Notes: a model not told the origin generated them from the sequence alone. 64,000 nt of DNA from an uncultured Muribaculaceae bacterium (GCA_947628305.1 CANQZG010000004.1:147939-211938); one strand, 5' to 3'; shown: positions 1-9,519, counted from the stretch's first letter. Made by a program: numbers and translations.

Positions 1-357
1 GCTGTGACGCTTAATGTTAGTGATGGAAGTTATGAGGCGTACAAGGTTGCACCCCAATGGCGTGAGTTTAATGTGGTCTCGCCCGGTCACAGTTCGGTGA
101 AACCGTCTGTGGCTGATACGGGAGAGTCTTTTGACGCATGGATGGAGGACGGTACGCTATGCCTAAGTTCACGGCTTGAAATGAAAAATGCTGCCGTGTA
201 TGACGACATGGGACATCTTGTAACCTGGTTTGACATCAATGGCTTGAGCGGTCGCGCCCAAGCGCGACCCTACAGGACTGTAGGCGTAATGATTGTGGCC
301 GTCACGATGGCCGATGGTACAACGGTAGTAAAGAAATTAATGTATGGGAAAAAATAA
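1..357 (+). CDS. C-terminal end of a secreted protein (partial)
   Basis: The reading frame is open from the first base, so this is the tail of a gene that begins upstream. The last ~80 residues have the shape of a type IX-like C-terminal domain: a short strand, a 'vYddmGhlV' stretch, then 'gvmIVAV...[10 protein letters not shown]'. That suggests an exported or surface protein; its catalytic part is outside the window. Unusually, the loop before the last strands ([10 protein letters not shown]) is encoded by a GC-rich hairpin at 250-269 resembling the interspersed palindromes elsewhere in the window. The stop lies 14 bp inside trmB, so the two are probably co-transcribed. Confidence 0.6.
   Translation, partial: AVTLNVSDGSYEAYKVAPQWREFNVVSPGHSSVKPSVADTGESFDAWMEDGTLCLSSRLEMKNAAVYDDMGHLVTWFDINGLSGRAQARPYRTVGVMIVAVTMADGTTVVKKLMYGKK
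250..274. repeat. Family-A-like hairpin inside a coding region
   Basis: GGTCGCGC-CCAA-GCGCGACC followed by CTAC is a perfect 8-bp stem with a 4-nt loop. The right arm and tail (CGCGACCCTAC) resemble the CGCGTCCCTAC of the intergenic family A hairpins. Here it lies in frame within the C-terminal domain of the first gene. Chance similarity in GC-rich sequence is possible. Confidence 0.4.
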
Positions 358-1084
358 ACTGAAGAAATTCAGTGAAATGGAGACTATCGAATGTGTGTTT
401 CAGTACCCGTTCGCTCGTCTTGAACAGGAGGGGTTTCCTTTGCGTGGGCATTGGCGCGATTCGTTCTTTCACAACGAAAATCCCATTGTCCTTGAACTCG
501 GTTGCGGCAAGGGTGAATATGCCGTTGGTCTTGCCGGTCGTTTCCCTGACAAAAACTTCATAGGCATCGATATAAAGGGTGCGAGGATGTGGACGGGGGC
601 GACGCAGGCACGGGATTTGGGATTGAAGAACGTGGCGTTCGTGCGCACCCACATCGAGTTGTTGCCACGCTTTTTTGCCGAGGGAGAGGTTGACGAAATA
701 TGGATAACGTTTCCTGACCCGCAGATGAAAAAGGTGCGTAAACGCCTTACCTCCACCCGGTTCATGGAATTGTATCGCGAGGTTCTCAATCCCACCGGCG
801 GGATTGTGCACCTCAAGACCGACAGTCCGTTCCTGTATACCTATACATCGGCCATGGTATGCCACAACGCATTGCCTGTAAAAGTGAATACCGATGACCT
901 GTACAACAGTGGCGTTGTCTCCGATATTCTCGGCATAAAGACATTCTATGAGCAGCAATGGCTTGCGCGCGGGTTGTCAATCAAGTATATAAGCTGGGTG
1001 CTCGACCATGATACCCCGTTGGATGAACCTGACGTGGAAATCGAGCCAGATACTTACCGCAGTTTCCATCGCGGTGAACTATAA
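344..1084 (+). CDS. trmB: tRNA (guanine-N7-)-methyltransferase TrmB
   Basis: SAM-dependent enzyme that methylates G46 in the variable loop of tRNAs. The SAM-binding motif [11 protein letters not shown] is near residues 50-60, followed by [12 protein letters not shown], and the family's FPDP motif ([14 protein letters not shown]) is near residues 123-136. The 246-residue length is normal. I chose the ATG at 344, which overlaps the preceding gene by 14 bp, because the Lys-rich N-terminus continues directly into the conserved region. It is followed after 40 bp by the Mrp ATPase. The assignment is firm from motif order; the exact start is less certain, as an in-frame ATG also occurs at 377. Confidence 0.93.
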   Translation: MGKNKLKKFSEMETIECVFQYPFARLEQEGFPLRGHWRDSFFHNENPIVLELGCGKGEYAVGLAGRFPDKNFIGIDIKGARMWTGATQARDLGLKNVAFVRTHIELLPRFFAEGEVDEIWITFPDPQMKKVRKRLTSTRFMELYREVLNPTGGIVHLKTDSPFLYTYTSAMVCHNALPVKVNTDDLYNSGVVSDILGIKTFYEQQWLARGLSIKYISWVLDHDTPLDEPDVEIEPDTYRSFHRGEL

Positions 1085-1124
1085 CCATATAATTTTTGTA
1101 TAATAATTATCCCAAGTTTCAACT

Positions 1125-2234
1125 ATGCAAGACCCGATATATCCCAAAATGATTCTCGACGCGCTCGCGACAGTGCGTTATCCCGGCACGGGGAAAAATA
1201 TTGTGGAGTCAGAAATGGTCGAGGATGACATGCGCATCGATGGACGCACTGTCTCTTTCTCGTTGATTTTTGACCGTCCGACCGACCCGTTTATCAAATC
1301 GGTGGTAAAGGCTGCCGAGACAGCGATACACACCTTTGCCGCACCCGATATTGAAGTTACAATCAATACCAAGACTCGGCAGGTTGTTGCCCCTAAAAAG
1401 GACAATCCGCTTCCGGGGGTGAAAAATATAATAGGAATATCATCGGGTAAGGGTGGTGTCGGAAAATCGACTGTTGCATCCAATCTCGCTGTCGCGCTTG
1501 CCCGCGAGGGTTACAAGGTGGGACTGTTGGATGCCGATATTTTCGGGCCGTCCGTCCCAAAGATGTTCGGTGTCGAGGATGAACAACTTTACATGCATGA
1601 GGTCGACGGGCGCAATCTCATCATCCCTCATGAACGTTATGGGGTCAAGCTGCTGTCAATCGGTTTCCTTGTTGACCGCAATGCCTCGTTGACATGGCGT
1701 GGCGGAATGGCGACTCGTGCCCTGACACAGCTGATAACCGATGCCGACTGGGGCGAACTGGACTATTTCCTGATAGACATGCCTCCGGGGACGAGCGACA
1801 TTCACCTGACACTCGTGCAGACGCTCGCCCTGACCGGCGTTATAATCGTGTCCACGCCACAGCAGGTCGCTCTTGCCGATGCCCGTCGCGGTATCACGAT
1901 GTTCACTGATGACAAAATCAATGTCCCCGTCCTCGGTCTTGTCGAGAACATGGCTTATTTTGTGCCTGAAAAGCATCCCGATGAAAAATACTACATCTTC
2001 GGGCGTGACGGCGGTGAGGAACTCGCCCGTGAACTTAACATCCCGTTGCTCTCCAAAATCCCCTTGGTTGGGAGCGTGTGTGAGGGAGGTGACTGCGGCG
2101 AACCTATTGCGCTCGATGATGACACTGTCACCGCGCAGGCGTTCATCCATCTGGCCCATGAGGTCATCGATGCCGTTGACCGTCGTAACGAGGCGTTGCC
2201 CCCGACGGCACGTGTCGATGTAGTACATAAGTGA
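1125..2234 (+). CDS. mrp: Mrp/ApbC family P-loop ATPase (Fe-S carrier)
   Basis: Cytoplasmic ATPase thought to carry and deliver iron-sulfur clusters. The first ~90 residues match the MIP18/DUF59 domain that precedes the ATPase in this family. The deviant Walker A motif GKGGVGKST is near residue 108, followed by GLLDADIFGPS and IDMPPGTSD. The C-terminal CxxC that usually follows 'NMxYF' in Mrp and bridges a cluster between subunits is missing here (NMAYFVPEKHPDEKYYIFG); the only nearby cysteines are in SVCEGGDCGE. The length of 369 is normal. It lies between trmB and a secreted nuclease on the same strand. Confidence 0.92.
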   Translation: MQDPIYPKMILDALATVRYPGTGKNIVESEMVEDDMRIDGRTVSFSLIFDRPTDPFIKSVVKAAETAIHTFAAPDIEVTINTKTRQVVAPKKDNPLPGVKNIIGISSGKGGVGKSTVASNLAVALAREGYKVGLLDADIFGPSVPKMFGVEDEQLYMHEVDGRNLIIPHERYGVKLLSIGFLVDRNASLTWRGGMATRALTQLITDADWGELDYFLIDMPPGTSDIHLTLVQTLALTGVIIVSTPQQVALADARRGITMFTDDKINVPVLGLVENMAYFVPEKHPDEKYYIFGRDGGEELARELNIPLLSKIPLVGSVCEGGDCGEPIALDDDTVTAQAFIHLAHEVIDAVDRRNEALPPTARVDVVHK

Positions 2235-2254
2235 CAATTTCTAATTATATCTCC

Positions 2255-3952
2255 ATGAACAAACTGTTATATTTCAGAAGAAATCTGACTGCGATTGTCG
2301 TGATGACAGTCTCGGCTTTGGTCGGCTGGGGCGCGATTCCCCAAGGTTACTATAACAATCTAAACGGCAAGAGCGGGGAGGAGTTGAAGACCGCAGCCCA
2401 CAAGATTATAAATCCGCATACAACACCCGGTTCGACATCGGCCTATAATACCTATTATACCAACCTGAGGACGACTTTCCAGCAGACTGACCTGTACCCC
2501 AATTCCAACCGTTGGTGGGATATGTATTCCGACATACCGTTCTATGCGCCGTCATTCACCGGTCTGAACCGCGAGCATTCGGTTCCCAAAAGCTGGTGGG
2601 GGTATGACAAGAACAGTCCGACACCGCCCTACGTGGACTTGAACCATCTTTATCCGTCGGAAATGAAAGCCAACACCGCCAAGAGCAACTTCCCTCTCGG
2701 CGTGGTGCAGTCATCATCATTCAACAACGGAATATGCAAGGTCGGTTCTCCTGCGAGCGGACAGGGCGGTGGCGCGTCCAAGGTTTTCGAGCCTGACGAT
2801 TCCTATAAAGGTGATTTTGCGCGTACCTATTTCTACATGATAACATGTTACCAGGGGATGACGTGGAAATATACCTACATGTTCAATAACAGTACCTATC
2901 CCGGCATCAACAAGTGGGCACTCGATTTGCTTCTCGACTGGGCACGCCGTGACCCGGTGAGCCAGAAAGAGTATGACCGTAACGAGGCAGTCTACAGGCT
3001 GCAGAACAACCGTAACCCGTTCATCGATTTCCCCGACTTGTTTGAGTATGTCTGGGGCAACAAGGTTGGACAGCCCTTCAAGGTGACCGATACGCCCGAT
3101 GTACCGGCGGGCGACCCTGTGCTCATCACCCCTGTACAGGACATGTCTCTTGATTTCGGAGAGGTGGCTGTCGGCAACTCCGTCACCCGTCTGCTTCATT
3201 TCAAGGGTGAGAATCTGACAGGCGCGTTGACAATCAATCTGTCGAAGAGTGCCGGCAACCCGGAGATGTTTTCATCAGGCGACAAGGAAATCAAGGCGCA
3301 GTATGTCAACCGTGAGAGCGGTTATGACCTTGTCGTGACCTATACCCCTACAGCCGAGGGGGAGCATACCGCCAGGTTGATTGTCTCCGACATCCCTGAC
3401 GAAGGGTCCTTTGGCGTGGGGTTGCGAGGAACCGCGCTGCCTGTCCCGACACTGTCTGTCCTGACAGCTACCGCGCCGACCGAAATAGAGTCAGACAGTT
3501 ATGTGGCCAACTGGAACGAACCGACCGAGGTGGTCGACTACTATATCGTCACCCGAACTAAATATGTGCGCGGTGTCCCGACGACCGAGGAACTGCTCGC
3601 CGAGCAGAATTCACTCAAAATAGAGGACTTCTCGGGCAGTGACTCCGAGAGTTATGCCGTGCAGAGCGTGCGTCTCGGATACCGTTCGCCCATGTCCAAC
3701 ACCGTGTTTGTCAGCCATTCGGGCATAACAGGCATCAGTGAGGAACTTCCTCTCGGCGTGACTGTGTATCCCGGGTTGATACGCATCACCACAGGCGTTG
3801 AGCATACTGACGGCCGTATATATGACCTGTCGGGTCATCAGGTGATGTCGATTAGGACAGTCACCGACGGAATGGAAATCACGTTGCCGCTTGGCGTTTA
3901 TTTCCTCGTAACCGGGGAACACACGACACCTGTCAAAATAATCGCCCGTTGA
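2255..3952 (+). CDS. Secreted endonuclease I family protein with type IX-like C-terminal domain
   Basis: Probable extracellular nuclease. An N-terminal signal peptide (MNKLLYFRRNLTAIVVMTVS, then ALVGWGA) is followed by an endonuclease I domain with the signature NREHSVPKSWWG near residues 103-115 and the DLNHLYPSE stretch. Residues ~280-390 form a beta-rich domain, then a fibronectin-like region (LSVLTATAPTEIES...), and the final ~75 residues end in a type IX-like sorting domain (RIYDLSGHQV...LPLGVYFLV). An earlier in-frame GTG at 2231 sits on the mrp stop codon; the ATG at 2255 places the signal peptide correctly. A role in scavenging DNA is inferred from the family. Confidence 0.88.
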   Translation: MNKLLYFRRNLTAIVVMTVSALVGWGAIPQGYYNNLNGKSGEELKTAAHKIINPHTTPGSTSAYNTYYTNLRTTFQQTDLYPNSNRWWDMYSDIPFYAPSFTGLNREHSVPKSWWGYDKNSPTPPYVDLNHLYPSEMKANTAKSNFPLGVVQSSSFNNGICKVGSPASGQGGGASKVFEPDDSYKGDFARTYFYMITCYQGMTWKYTYMFNNSTYPGINKWALDLLLDWARRDPVSQKEYDRNEAVYRLQNNRNPFIDFPDLFEYVWGNKVGQPFKVTDTPDVPAGDPVLITPVQDMSLDFGEVAVGNSVTRLLHFKGENLTGALTINLSKSAGNPEMFSSGDKEIKAQYVNRESGYDLVVTYTPTAEGEHTARLIVSDIPDEGSFGVGLRGTALPVPTLSVLTATAPTEIESDSYVANWNEPTEVVDYYIVTRTKYVRGVPTTEELLAEQNSLKIEDFSGSDSESYAVQSVRLGYRSPMSNTVFVSHSGITGISEELPLGVTVYPGLIRITTGVEHTDGRIYDLSGHQVMSIRTVTDGMEITLPLGVYFLVTGEHTTPVKIIAR

Positions 3953-4728
3953 TGCAGAGGGTCTTGTTTCACAGCACCATTTTCGGGCCTATACATTCCC
4001 GCCGGCTCGGCACGTCATTGGGGGTCAATCTGACACCCAATGACGGAAAGGTGTGTACATTTGACTGCCTGTACTGCGAGGCCGGGTTCAATGTCCAAGG
4101 GCCGGGGACTACAGGATTTTCATCGAGGGAGGAGGTCGCGCATGACCTTGAATGTAAGCTCTCGGAGATGAAATCGACCGGACGGCCACTTGATGTCATT
4201 ACATTCTCGGGCAACGGCGAGCCGACATTGTGTCCTGACTTTCCGGCGATTATAGACGAGACAATTGCATTGAGGGATAAGTATTACCCATCGGCTCGCA
4301 TTTCGGTGTTGTCCAACTCAACACGTCTTGGCGACAAGTGTGTTGTCGAGGCATTGCGCAAAGTCGACAACAATATCCTGAAACTTGATTCGGCAATCGA
4401 TGGCACTATGCGCCTGATAGACCGTCCTACAGTTTCATCATTCTCGGTCGGGAGAGTTATAGAATGGTTAAAACAATTCAAAGAGCAGTGCATAATACAG
4501 ACCATGATGCTCCGGGGAGAGTGCGACGGTAAAATCATAGATAACACCACCGAAACCGAGGTGGACGCATTGATTGAGGCCTACAATGAGATTACCCCAA
4601 GTGAGGTGATGCTCTATTCCATCGACCGTAAGACGCCTTGTGAGACACTTTCCAGGGTGTCACGTGAGGAACTTGAACTGATAGCCGACCGGATGCGTCG
4701 GGTCGGAGTCAAAGTTGTGACAGCCTGA
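3952..4728 (+). CDS. Radical SAM protein (COG0731-type Fe-S oxidoreductase)
   Basis: The radical SAM signature CTFDCLYC (CxxxCxxC) near residues 36-43 binds a 4Fe-4S cluster and S-adenosylmethionine. It is followed by the 'SGNGEPTL' stretch typical of the family, and the C-terminus has 'VMLYSIDRKTPCETL'. The protein resembles the stand-alone radical SAM proteins distantly related to the wyosine enzyme TYW1; its substrate is unknown. I chose the ATG at 3952, which shares one base with the preceding stop codon (TGATG), over a TTG one codon earlier. The tight coupling suggests co-transcription with the nuclease gene, although no functional link is evident. Confidence 0.85.
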   Translation: MQRVLFHSTIFGPIHSRRLGTSLGVNLTPNDGKVCTFDCLYCEAGFNVQGPGTTGFSSREEVAHDLECKLSEMKSTGRPLDVITFSGNGEPTLCPDFPAIIDETIALRDKYYPSARISVLSNSTRLGDKCVVEALRKVDNNILKLDSAIDGTMRLIDRPTVSSFSVGRVIEWLKQFKEQCIIQTMMLRGECDGKIIDNTTETEVDALIEAYNEITPSEVMLYSIDRKTPCETLSRVSREELELIADRMRRVGVKVVTA

Positions 4729-4835
4729 CAACATTTGAATTGGTATAAATGTTATAATGACGTGAGATTGAGATAATTAAGTGTTAATTTAATATTTTTT
4801 TGTTAAAATATTAAATTAATGTGTGATATTTCGCG

Positions 4836-4843
4836 TACATTTG
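4836..4843 (+). promoter_or_regulatory. -7 box of the FKBP gene cluster
   Basis: TACATTTG matches the Bacteroidetes -7 consensus TAnnTTTG and lies 38 bp before the ATG at 4881 in an AT-rich gap. No TTTG box is seen 19-21 bp upstream, so only half of the promoter is supported. Confidence 0.5.
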
Positions 4844-4880
4844 TAACCAAATAATTTGTATAATATATTTGTATAATATA

Positions 4881-5501
4881 ATGGAAAATAAAGAATTGGA
4901 CCGTTTGAGCTATGCCCTCGGTCTAAGCATGGGAAATAATTTCCGCAGCAGCGGAATTGAGAAAATAAATGCGACAGACTTTGCCGACGGTGTGGCAACG
5001 GTGTTCGATAACGCCGCCCCCAAGATGACCTACGATGAGGCCAAGGAAATCATACGCCAGTATTTTACCGAACTTGACTCGAAACAGAAAGCCGCTGCGA
5101 CCGAGGCCGGTAAGGCCAACGAGGAACTTGGCAAGGCTTTCCTTGCCGAGAATGCCAAGCGTGAAGGCGTGAAAGTGACCGCCACCGGGTTGCAGTATGA
5201 AATCCTCGCCGAAGGCGAAGGGGTGTCTCCGAAGCCCGGCGATAATGTGACCGTACACTATACCGGCAAACTGATTGACGGCACTGTGTTCGATTCATCG
5301 GTCGAAAGGGGAGAACCCGCGACATTCGGTGTCACCCAGGTTATACCGGGATGGGTCGAGGCCCTGCAGATGATGAAGCCGGGTGCAAAATATCGTCTGT
5401 ATATCCCTTCGGAACTCGCCTACGGCCCGCAAGGGGCAGGTGGGGTAATCGGCCCTAACGCGACCCTTATATTTGATGTCGAACTCATCAAGGTAGGCTG
5501 A
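4881..5501 (+). CDS. FKBP-type peptidyl-prolyl isomerase, cytoplasmic
   Basis: Prolyl isomerase of the FkpA/Mip layout: a helical N-terminal dimerisation region (ELDRLSYALGLSMGNN...) in residues 1-95 and an FKBP domain in residues ~105-206 with GDNVTVHYTGKLIDGTVFDSS, VIPGWVEALQMM and YGPQGAGG. There is no signal peptide, so it probably acts in the cytoplasm, unlike the two FKBPs that follow. The ATG at 4881 is preferred over an in-frame TTG at 4869 because the domain starts immediately. Its stop codon overlaps the next start by one base, so translation of the two is coupled. Confidence 0.92.
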   Translation: MENKELDRLSYALGLSMGNNFRSSGIEKINATDFADGVATVFDNAAPKMTYDEAKEIIRQYFTELDSKQKAAATEAGKANEELGKAFLAENAKREGVKVTATGLQYEILAEGEGVSPKPGDNVTVHYTGKLIDGTVFDSSVERGEPATFGVTQVIPGWVEALQMMKPGAKYRLYIPSELAYGPQGAGGVIGPNATLIFDVELIKVG

Positions 5502-6331
5502 TGCACTGTCAAAGGGTGGTGATGGCTTGGCTGTTGACCCTGTGTGTGTGCATTCAGGTTGTCGGCAGGGATAATGACACGTCGGTATCGGCTAAAGATT
5601 CAACCGACATCGCCCTTGCAACGGTGTGGGCATCCTATCTTCGTCCTTATCTTGTGCGTGATTACGGTGACGATTCTGTGACCATAGACCGTTATATTGA
5701 CGGGATGAAAAAGTCGTTAACCCTCGATAAAAGCCGGGAGCCATATTATAGGGGCGTGCTCGAAGGCTTTCAGCTTGGACGTCGTGTAACCCAGATGAAA
5801 CAACTCGGCCTTGAAATAGACAGTATCGCGTTACTTGATAGCCTCAGTGACATGTTGCGTGGCTCCAAAGGGCCTTTTACACCCGAGGAGGCCGACCGTT
5901 ATCTGTCGGCGATGATTGCATCGCGTCAGCCGGTAGACACACTTAGCCAGGTGGAACAACAGAAATGGCTTGACCGGCAGTTCAAGCGCGAGGGGGTCGT
6001 CAAGACCCAGGACGGACTTCTTTTCGAGACGCTGCGACAGGGTGAGGGAGTGTATCCCACAATGGGTGACAAGGTCAGGATTCTCTACACGGCACGTCTT
6101 AGCGATGGCACGGTGTTTGACTCGACCGATGAGCCGGTGACGTTTGACGTCGAGCATCTCGTTCCCGGTTTTACCGAGGGATTGCTGATGATGAAACCCG
6201 GAGGGCGTTACCGATTGTTTATCCCTGCGTCGTTGGGATATGGCGAGAATGGGATTCCAGGCGCGATTCCGGGAAATGCCGCGCTCGATTTTACGGTGGA
6301 CTTGCTTGAAGTGATTCCATCGGCTCAATGA
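5501..6331 (+). CDS. FKBP-type peptidyl-prolyl isomerase, exported
   Basis: Second of three adjacent FKBPs. The start MHCQRVVMAWLLTLCVCIQV looks like a signal peptide; no clear lipobox is present, so a soluble periplasmic protein is most likely. Residues ~35-165 are the helical N-terminal region and residues ~170-272 the FKBP domain (GDKVRILYTARLSDGTVFDS, LVPGFTEGLLMMKPGGRYR, LGYGENGIPG). It overlaps the preceding gene by one base. It probably helps fold exported proteins; the substrate is unknown. Confidence 0.88.
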   Translation: MHCQRVVMAWLLTLCVCIQVVGRDNDTSVSAKDSTDIALATVWASYLRPYLVRDYGDDSVTIDRYIDGMKKSLTLDKSREPYYRGVLEGFQLGRRVTQMKQLGLEIDSIALLDSLSDMLRGSKGPFTPEEADRYLSAMIASRQPVDTLSQVEQQKWLDRQFKREGVVKTQDGLLFETLRQGEGVYPTMGDKVRILYTARLSDGTVFDSTDEPVTFDVEHLVPGFTEGLLMMKPGGRYRLFIPASLGYGENGIPGAIPGNAALDFTVDLLEVIPSAQ

Positions 6332-6375
6332 CATAAAACCAAAAATTGTAATAAGAACCAAATAAATAATCGATT

Positions 6376-7284
6376 ATGAAAAAGTTAATTATTGCATGTG
6401 CGGTGGCTACAGTAGCTGTGGCCGGCTTGACATCATGCGGAAAAAGTGCCGAAGGGGGCAATGACGCTTTCGGTGATTCACTCTCCACGGCATTCGGCCA
6501 GGTCAATGGCGGCCAGTTTGCCCAGTCTTATCTCACGATTCCTGAAAACGAGCGTGCTAAGTTTGACAAGGAGTCAATTCTGCGCGGTATCAAGGAGGTT
6601 GTCATGACCGATACCGCCGACCAAGGTTTTATCGCAGGCCTTAATATCGGCCTTAACCTCTCGCAGACGCTTGCACAACTTGAACAGGGCGGTGTGAAAC
6701 TTGACCGCCGTAAATTCTACGATGAATTTGCCAAGGCATTCAAGGCCGATTCAGTTGACGAGACCAAGCTCACGATGCTTCAGGGCGAACTCCAGGGCAT
6801 GATGATGCGTGCGCAGGAGATGGTTCAAAAGAAGCAACAGGAGGAGGCCGAGGCACAGCGTAAGGCTCTTGCCGAAGGCCCCGAGGCCAAGGAGAACAGC
6901 AAGGCCGGTGCAGAGTTTATCGCCAAGAAGATGAAAGAGGATTCCTCAATCAAGAAGACAGCCTCAGGTCTTGCCTACAAGGTAGAGGCTGAAGGTAACG
7001 GCGCACAGCCCGTTGACGGTGACAATGTTTCGGTAATCTACACCGGCAAACTGATTGACGGCACTGTGTTTGACTCGTCAAACGGTCAGGCTGTCAAGTT
7101 TCCCGTCAATGGCGTAATCCCCGGTTTCAGCGAGGCTCTCAAGATGATGAAGAAAGGCGCGAAATACACCATCTATATCCCCGGTGATATCGCATACGGT
7201 CCTGAAGGGACACCTGATGGAAAAATTAAACCTATGTCAACACTTGTTTTCGATGTTGAACTCGTCGACATCAACGCTAAATAA
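6376..7284 (+). CDS. FKBP-type peptidyl-prolyl isomerase lipoprotein
   Basis: Third FKBP. A lipoprotein signal peptide (MKKLIIACAVATVAVAG, lipobox LTSC, cysteine 21) anchors it in an outer or inner membrane leaflet. The N-terminal helical domain is followed by a Lys/Glu/Gln-rich coiled stretch around residues 150-175 (VQKKQQEEAEAQRKALAEG) and an FKBP domain (VSVIYTGKLIDGTVFDSS, VIPGFSEALKMMKKGAKY, IAYGPEG). It lies 44 bp after its neighbour and ends the cluster, followed by a strong terminator at 7326. Confidence 0.93.
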   Translation: MKKLIIACAVATVAVAGLTSCGKSAEGGNDAFGDSLSTAFGQVNGGQFAQSYLTIPENERAKFDKESILRGIKEVVMTDTADQGFIAGLNIGLNLSQTLAQLEQGGVKLDRRKFYDEFAKAFKADSVDETKLTMLQGELQGMMMRAQEMVQKKQQEEAEAQRKALAEGPEAKENSKAGAEFIAKKMKEDSSIKKTASGLAYKVEAEGNGAQPVDGDNVSVIYTGKLIDGTVFDSSNGQAVKFPVNGVIPGFSEALKMMKKGAKYTIYIPGDIAYGPEGTPDGKIKPMSTLVFDVELVDINAK

Positions 7285-7325
7285 TAGTGTGATAAATAAT
7301 AGAATGTGTAAACATCCTATTATTG

Positions 7326-7363
7326 AAAAAAGCGAGACACCCGCCTGGGTGTCTCGCTTTTTT
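7326..7363 (+). terminator. Rho-independent terminator after the FKBP cluster
   Basis: A 17-bp perfect stem (AAAAAAGCGAGACACCC pairing with its complement) encloses the loop GCCT and runs into six Ts. With A and T runs on both sides it could work in both directions. Confidence 0.9.
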
Positions 7364-7395
7364 GGCTTCAATGGTGTTGTCGGAACAAGATAGTA

Positions 7396-7562
7396 GGAGG
7401 GTGTTGCAAAATTCGCAATAAACTTCGTAGGGACGCGCCAACGTGCGCGTCCTTTATTGCAAATGATTGATAATCTACCACTTTGAGGACGCGCCCGTTG
7501 GCGCGTCCCTACGATTTCGCATTAAGTCTCAATTTTGCAACATGTTTTGTGACACCCTCACC
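7396..7562. repeat. Family A palindromic element, copy 1
   Basis: The outer ends are inverted: GGAGGGTGTTGCAAAATT on the left, AATTTTGCAACA...ACCCTC on the right. Two inner hairpins are GGACGCGC-CAACGT-GCGCGTCC (7430-7451) and GGACGCGC-CCGTTG-GCGCGTCC (7487-7508), flanked by CGTAGG and CCTACG. The loops CAACG and CGTTG are complementary, so the whole element can form one large cruciform. It ends directly against the mscL stop codon. Confidence 0.85.
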
Positions 7563-7997
7563 TTACTTTTTGTTTTGTTGCCGGAGCAGGTCGCGGATTT
7601 CAGTCAACAGGGTCTCCTCTTTGGATGGTTCGGCGGGCGTTTCGACTGTTGCCTCCTCCTCTTTTTTCTTGCGGAGCGAGGAGATGAAGCGTATCATGAC
7701 GAAGATACAGAAAGCGACGATTATGAAGTTTACCACGGTCTGAATCCACGTACCCCAGTTTAGGGTGACCTCGGGTTTGACTATCTCCTGCCCGTCCATG
7801 ACGGCCTTTTGAATCACCCACTTGTAGTCGGTGAAGTTGATACCGCCTGTGGCCACTCCCACCAAAGGCATGATTAGGTCATCGACAAGTGACGATACAA
7901 TCTTGCCAAATGCTGCGCCGATGATTACACCGACAGCCATGTCTACGACATTCCCTCTCATTGCGAAATCCTTGAAATCGCTGAAAAATTTTGACAT
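7563..7997 (-). CDS. mscL: Large-conductance mechanosensitive channel MscL
   Basis: Inner-membrane emergency valve that opens under hypo-osmotic stress. The N-terminus ([20 protein letters not shown]) and the first membrane helix with [14 protein letters not shown] are diagnostic; the second helix lies near residues 88-108 ([18 protein letters not shown]), followed by a Lys/Glu-rich cytoplasmic helix ([17 protein letters not shown]). The length of 144 is normal. The gene stands alone, convergent with the FKBP cluster, with a family A repeat at its stop codon and a family B palindrome upstream of its start. Confidence 0.96.
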   Translation of the reverse strand: MSKFFSDFKDFAMRGNVVDMAVGVIIGAAFGKIVSSLVDDLIMPLVGVATGGINFTDYKWVIQKAVMDGQEIVKPEVTLNWGTWIQTVVNFIIVAFCIFVMIRFISSLRKKKEEEATVETPAEPSKEETLLTEIRDLLRQQNKK

Positions 7998-8034
7998 AAT
8001 ATGAATATTGAGATTATAATTTGTTGAACGTGTT

Positions 8035-8251
8035 AGAGAGTGTTTAGATTTAACAGTCAGAAATTTTTATGCGGAGTCTTGAGATGATTTTGGCCATGCA
8101 GCCGAGGGAGCGATGCGGGCATCGTGACCGAGACAAAGGGACAAAAGCATCCAAGAAACCGCATCGAGAACTCATTGACGGCATCTTCCGGTCATTTCCG
8201 TGTCTCGAAACCTGCCTATAAAAATTCGACTGTTAAATTCAAACATTCTCT
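8035..8251. repeat. Family B palindromic element, copy 1
   Basis: About 217 bp with imperfect terminal inverted repeats: left AGAGAGTGTTTAGATTTAAC, right (reversed) AGAGAATGTTTGAATTTAAC, both continuing into AGTC and GAA-TTTTTAT. Inside, at 8104-8131, is the hairpin GGGAGCGATG-CGGG-CATC followed by GTGACCGAG, found again in both orientations in the copy at 58014-58343. There is no ORF or transposase. It fills most of the 450-bp gap between mscL and gap. Confidence 0.75.
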
Positions 8252-8345
8252 TAAACAACAACAAACATACTGAAAAAATTCATATCTAAGTCAATAAAAT
8301 TCAATAATTACGGAAAAATTTACACAATTTCTTAAAAATAATTAG

Positions 8346-8353
8346 TAATTTTG
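8346..8353 (+). promoter_or_regulatory. -7 box of gap
   Basis: TAATTTTG fits TAnnTTTG and lies 94 bp before the gap ATG, implying a leader of about 90 nt. No -33 TTTG box is apparent at the expected distance. Confidence 0.5.
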
Positions 8354-8423
8354 TGTCGCTTAGAACAACTCTGTTGTCATTGGGTTGTCTATATGGGAAA
8401 ATATAAGATACAAATAACTATAA

Positions 8424-9458
<1,035 letters not shown>

Positions 9459-9482
9459 TCAGTCGTTTTCGCGATAAAAACA

Positions 9483-9519
9483 TCGGGGGCACGCATCAAG
9501 CGTGCCCCCGATTGCTTTT
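9483..9519 (+). terminator. Rho-independent terminator after gap
   Basis: TCGGGGGCACGC (9483-9494) pairs with GCGTGCCCCCGA (9500-9511) across a 5-nt loop, and is followed by TTGCTTTT. It lies 24 bp past the gap stop codon. Confidence 0.9.

Noticed and set aside
302..958. 218-residue minus-strand frame over trmB
   Set aside because: It is entirely antisense to a gene with clear motifs, and its composition is that of a reverse-frame shadow.
7396..7562. Possible CRISPR-like repeat array
   Set aside because: Repeat copies are kilobases apart, are palindromic pairs and have no regular spacers or cas genes.
7467..7763. 98-residue plus-strand frame across the repeat and mscL end
   Set aside because: It is antisense to mscL and reads through the repeat's hairpin; no evidence of translation.
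8035..8251. Insertion sequence
   Set aside because: Inverted ends are present but there is no transposase ORF, only short open frames; it can at most be a non-autonomous element.
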